A stretch of 35,980 bases of DNA, taken from contig OMZJ01000032.1 in assembly GCA_900315495.1 (NCBI GenBank), positions 1-35,980 of the forward strand, written 5' to 3'. Shown here one piece after another: positions 33,495 through 35,980 of this stretch; the first letter of the stretch is position 1; each line of letters begins with the position of its first letter. Under the pieces are notes generated by a model, which saw only the letters and a list, made by a program, of their open reading frames with translations, did not search any database and was not told the DNA's origin. The position numbers and the translations under genes were made by a program. This DNA comes from an uncultured Lachnospiraceae bacterium (GTDB taxonomy: Bacteria > Bacillota > Clostridia > Lachnospirales > Lachnospiraceae).

Positions 33495-33542
33495 AGGATT
33501 CCCTCACGGCAGTATTCTGCCGCGGGGGAATCCTGTTTTTTT
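33495..33542 (+). terminator. Strong intrinsic terminator of the secreted-protein gene
   Basis: An 18-bp stem (33495-33512 with 33517-33534; one A-C mismatch and one T-G) with loop TATT is followed by G and seven Ts (33536-33542). This is a clear Rho-independent terminator, 130 bp after the stop codon. Confidence 0.93.
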
Positions 33543-33630
33543 CGTGGGGGAATCCTCTTCGCGGGAGAATTCCATTGTTTCGGGTGGAATCATATTTTCC
33601 ATGGGAAATTCCTTTTGGCGTCAGGATATC
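33522..33630 (+). repeat. Degenerate ~20-bp GGGGGAATCC-type repeats
   Basis: Beginning in the 3' arm of the terminator, units such as GGGGGAATCCT, GGGGGAATCCT, GGGAGAATTCC, GGTGGAATCAT and GGGAAATTCC recur every ~18-21 bp, most followed by a T-rich patch. They look like decayed copies of the terminator arm. The stretch 33365-34041 contains no gene I can support. Confidence 0.45.
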
Positions 33631-33693
33631 CTGCATTTTCCGTGAGAAAATGGATTGCACAGCCGGCAGAATCAGGAGAAATACACAGCCGCG

Positions 33694-33958
33694 ACAAAAG
33701 TATTATAATGGAACCTCAGGCCGGCGGTACGGGCGTGATGCCTGATGTCACGGAATACGACAAAATGCCCGGATGCTTTCTCAGCCGGATTCGGAATATA
33801 GATGAAAAACTCCGCAATATTGTGCCGAAAATCAGGCAAAACGACAGGAAAATCCGATCGAAAAAGAACGAACTCTGCGGATTCCGCACGACGGCAGCAG
33901 ACATTTTTCCATAAACACGCATCGCTTTTCTATATCGGGGAACAGACAAAAGTATTAT
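33694..33958 (+). repeat. Pair of 13-bp direct repeats in the gap before the second binding protein
   Basis: ACAAAAGTATTAT occurs at 33694-33706 and again at 33946-33958. Both are followed by -10-like sequence (TATAAT at 33704, TATGAT at 33956) without a clear -35 box. They may be promoters or binding sites for an activator of the downstream transporter operon. Confidence 0.35.
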
Positions 33959-33975
33959 GATCGGCCCGGAACACG

Positions 33976-34009
33976 GAGAGCCGGCTGCGTAGTTTTTATC
34001 CGGCCTCTC
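33976..34009 (+). other. Leader hairpin before the second binding-protein gene
   Basis: GAGAG-CCGG can pair with CCGG-C-CTCTC across a 15-nt loop, with one bulged C. It ends 22 nt before the ribosome binding site AGGAGG (34032-34037). It may affect mRNA stability or regulation. Confidence 0.35.
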
Positions 34010-34041
34010 TGAAAAAAGTATGTTACCATACAGGAGGAAAC

Positions 34042-35646
34042 ATGAGAAAAGCAATCAGTACTGTTCTGGCAGCGGCGATGGCACTTTCGTCGGCGGCAAT
34101 GCCGGGAATCGCAATGGCGGATGATTCCGAACCCGTAACGATTTCGTTCTTTGACAAGAACTCCGGCACCCGCACCTTTGACGATCCGGTGGCGCAGGAA
34201 CTGGAAAAGAGAACCGGCGTGACGATCGATCTGATCAGCCCGACCGGCGACCCGGCCGAGAAGCTTTCGCTGATGCTGGCGGCGCAGGATTATCCGGATA
34301 TCGTGCTGATGGACCGCGGTTCGGATATCGTCAATCAGTATATCGAGGCCGGTGCGCTGGTCAACCTCTCCGATTACATGGATCTGATGCCGCATGTGGT
34401 GGAAATGTACGGAGATACGCTCAACAAGACCCGTTACACGGATGGGAACAACTACTATCTCTCCAACTGGTACGGCTATGATCCGGATCCGGTGAACGGA
34501 TTCATCGCCCGGTACGACACGATGATCGAGCTGGTCGGCCAGGAGCGGGCGGACAGCGATGAGCCGTTTACGTTCAGCGAGTGGGTGGACCTGCTGAAGC
34601 AGTACAAGGAGAAATTCCCGCAGGTGGACGGCAAGGATACCATTCCGGTGGTTCTCGGTCAGCCCGGAAACGATGGCGTTATCAATGGCCTGTTTGCTGG
34701 TATGAACGCGATGTATCCGTATTATGTGACGGATGATTCCGTACAGTTCGAAGTGCGGGATCCAAAGTTCCTGACGGCGATGCACCAGATGAATGAGCTC
34801 TATCGCGAAGGACTTCTGGATCCGGAGTGGACTTCCAACAGCGACGAGCTGCGCAACCAGAAGCTGGCCAACAACAATGTATTCGGCTATGCAGGCGCAT
34901 ATTGGGATACCTGGTCCGCAAGTGCTTCTCTGATGGCATCGGAGAACGAGAATGCAGAGTATCTGGCGTACAAAGTTGTTGCCGACGATGTCGATCCCGA
35001 CAAGACCACACTGAGCGGCAGAAGCTCTCTCGGGTGGGACGCGATCGGTATCACGACCAACTGCAAGAATATCGAGGCAGCCTGCAAGTTCATTGACTAC
35101 TGCGCAAGCCAGGAAGGTCAGGATCTTCTGCTTTGGGGTATCGAGGGTCAGGACTGGGAGTTCAAGGATGGCGTCCGCACGCCGATCGGGGACATTGTCG
35201 ATCGCTACAAGGCAGATCCGACCAACGTGGTCAACGATACCGGTATCACCAAGTGGACCTGGTTTGTCAAGAACGACGTGCATCCGGATGACGGAACCCC
35301 GTGCCGGATCTGGTTCGTCAACAAGGACCGCTCCGCAACCTACGCATATCAGAATCTGACAAACGCATATTATGACAGCGCGGAATATTCCACGCTCCAG
35401 CCGGCCGGCAACAGCGTGGAAGCCCTGCAGTATCAGAAGATTCTGGACATCTTCAACCAGGCATATCCGAACATGGTCAATGCCGCTTCCGAGGAGGAGT
35501 GCGATGCGGTCTACCAGCAGATGCTCTCTGACATGGAAGCTGCCGGTGAGGAGGATGTGGAGGCATACATCACCAAGACGTATTTTGACCGTCTTGCCCT
35601 CTGGGGAGAGGATACCGCGGCGGAGGAGACGACTGCTGCGGAATAA
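34042..35646 (+). CDS. Second extracellular solute-binding protein of a sugar ABC transporter
   Basis: A 534-aa family 1 solute-binding protein of the same large LplA-like class as the one at 5.0 kb, but distinct in sequence. A signal peptide (MRKAISTVLAAAMALSSAA...AMADDSE) ends at an A-M-A signal peptidase I site; there is no Cys for lipid anchoring. Typical family features include SFFDKNSGTRTFDDPVAQ, LAAQDYPDIVLMD and the later FSEWVDLLKQYKEKFP. The C-terminus ends in a Glu/Thr-rich tail. AGGAGG lies well placed before the ATG. It is followed by a hairpin and the start of a probable permease gene, so it heads another oligosaccharide import operon. Confidence 0.93.
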   Translation: MRKAISTVLAAAMALSSAAMPGIAMADDSEPVTISFFDKNSGTRTFDDPVAQELEKRTGVTIDLISPTGDPAEKLSLMLAAQDYPDIVLMDRGSDIVNQYIEAGALVNLSDYMDLMPHVVEMYGDTLNKTRYTDGNNYYLSNWYGYDPDPVNGFIARYDTMIELVGQERADSDEPFTFSEWVDLLKQYKEKFPQVDGKDTIPVVLGQPGNDGVINGLFAGMNAMYPYYVTDDSVQFEVRDPKFLTAMHQMNELYREGLLDPEWTSNSDELRNQKLANNNVFGYAGAYWDTWSASASLMASENENAEYLAYKVVADDVDPDKTTLSGRSSLGWDAIGITTNCKNIEAACKFIDYCASQEGQDLLLWGIEGQDWEFKDGVRTPIGDIVDRYKADPTNVVNDTGITKWTWFVKNDVHPDDGTPCRIWFVNKDRSATYAYQNLTNAYYDSAEYSTLQPAGNSVEALQYQKILDIFNQAYPNMVNAASEEECDAVYQQMLSDMEAAGEEDVEAYITKTYFDRLALWGEDTAAEETTAAE

Positions 35647-35752
35647 CACCAGGGTCCGCATCCGGCGGGTGATCTCTGTCAGGGGCGGAAGGGCTGCTGC
35701 AGACAGCCTGCTGTCCTGAAGGCATCCGTCGGGTCCGCAGATCGCGGAGGAG

Positions 35753-35778
35753 AGAGCTGCGGGGAAACCCGTGGCTCT
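35753..35778 (+). terminator. Hairpin between second binding protein and permease
   Basis: An 11-bp stem AGAGCTGCGGG/CCCGTGGCTCT (two G-U pairs) with a GAAA loop, followed by TTCTCTTTTCATT. It could terminate part of the transcripts, as in many binding protein/permease operons. Confidence 0.65.
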
Positions 35779-35891
35779 TTCTCTTTTCATTAAAACAAGA
35801 CGTTTTCAATCCCTGCGCAAAGTAAGCAGAGACCAATCGGTACGGATGCCGCCGCACAAAGGGATTCGTATCATATCAAGAAGGAGTTTGT

Positions 35892-35980
35892 ATGGCTGCA
35901 AAAGAAAACAAGGCGGAGTCCCGCGCAAAGGGAAAGAAGCTTCGCCGCCGTCTGTGGAACCAGCGGTATCTTTTCCTGCT
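35892..35980 (+). CDS. Partial gene, probable LplB-type permease N-terminus
   Basis: Only the first ~29 codons are inside the window (MAAKENKAESRAKGKKLRRR, then LWNQRYLFLL). A basic N-terminus running into a hydrophobic segment is what LplB-type permeases show, and position after a binding protein supports this. AAGGAG precedes the ATG by 6 nt. The rest lies beyond the edge. Confidence 0.7.
   Translation, partial: MAAKENKAESRAKGKKLRRRLWNQRYLFL

Noticed and set aside
33336..33914. 192-aa open frame through the gap after the secreted protein
   Set aside because: It crosses the strong terminator and the degenerate repeats and lacks a ribosome binding site.

Overview
The window looks like a chromosomal segment of a gut-type Gram-positive Clostridia bacterium, most likely Lachnospiraceae. 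I infer this from YesM/YesN-type two-component genes beside LplA/LplB/YtcP-type sugar ABC transporters, AGGAGG-like ribosome binding sites, TTGACA/TATAAT-type promoters, a Bacillus-type PurF with iron-sulfur cysteines, and an oleate hydratase. No rRNA, tRNA, insertion sequence, phage gene or CRISPR array was seen.

Region 1 (about 0.4-11.9 kb, + strand) is a carbohydrate-use locus: a cytoplasmic serine hydrolase, a sensor kinase and AraC-type response regulator, a solute-binding protein, two permeases, and a large GH106-like glycoside hydrolase. The hydrolase carries two in-frame tandem-repeat insertions (8 x 8 aa and 4 x 12 aa). No transport ATPase is encoded here, so a shared MsmX/MsmK-type ATPase elsewhere is implied.

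Region 2 (about 12.0-18.2 kb, + strand) looks like an accessory or defence island: a DUF4143-type ATPase behind a palindromic operator-like site; a two-gene unit of a degenerate guanylate-kinase-like/TIR fusion followed 23 nt later by a D-2-hydroxyacid dehydrogenase; and an AAA_15-type ATPase overlapping an RloB-type gene. By eye the last pair is more AT-rich than the flanks. The TIR unit is the best candidate for an undescribed system.

Region 3 (about 18.3-22.8 kb, + strand) returns to carbohydrate enzymes: a CE15-like esterase, a cytoplasmic heparinase II/III-family lyase, and a CpsB/YwqE-type PHP phosphatase with a GTG start.

Region 4 (about 22.9-28.0 kb, - strand) is a three-gene operon: a MoxR-like AAA+ ATPase, an unrecognised 256-aa protein and a VWA-domain protein. 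This is the layout of MoxR/VWA remodelling systems, here with an orphan middle partner.

Region 5 (about 28.2-31.9 kb, - strand) holds oleate hydratase, with a promoter and a palindrome at the likely transcription start, and purF, with a clear promoter and a strong intrinsic terminator. Both genes use the same TTGACC-17-TATACT promoter.

Region 6 (about 31.9-36.0 kb, + strand) starts with a near-consensus promoter divergent from purF and a leader of roughly 460 nt with alternative helices. It leads to a secreted protein made of two related domains, ending in a strong terminator. A gene-poor stretch with degenerate repeats follows, then a second solute-binding protein, a hairpin, and the first 89 nt of a gene that is probably its permease.
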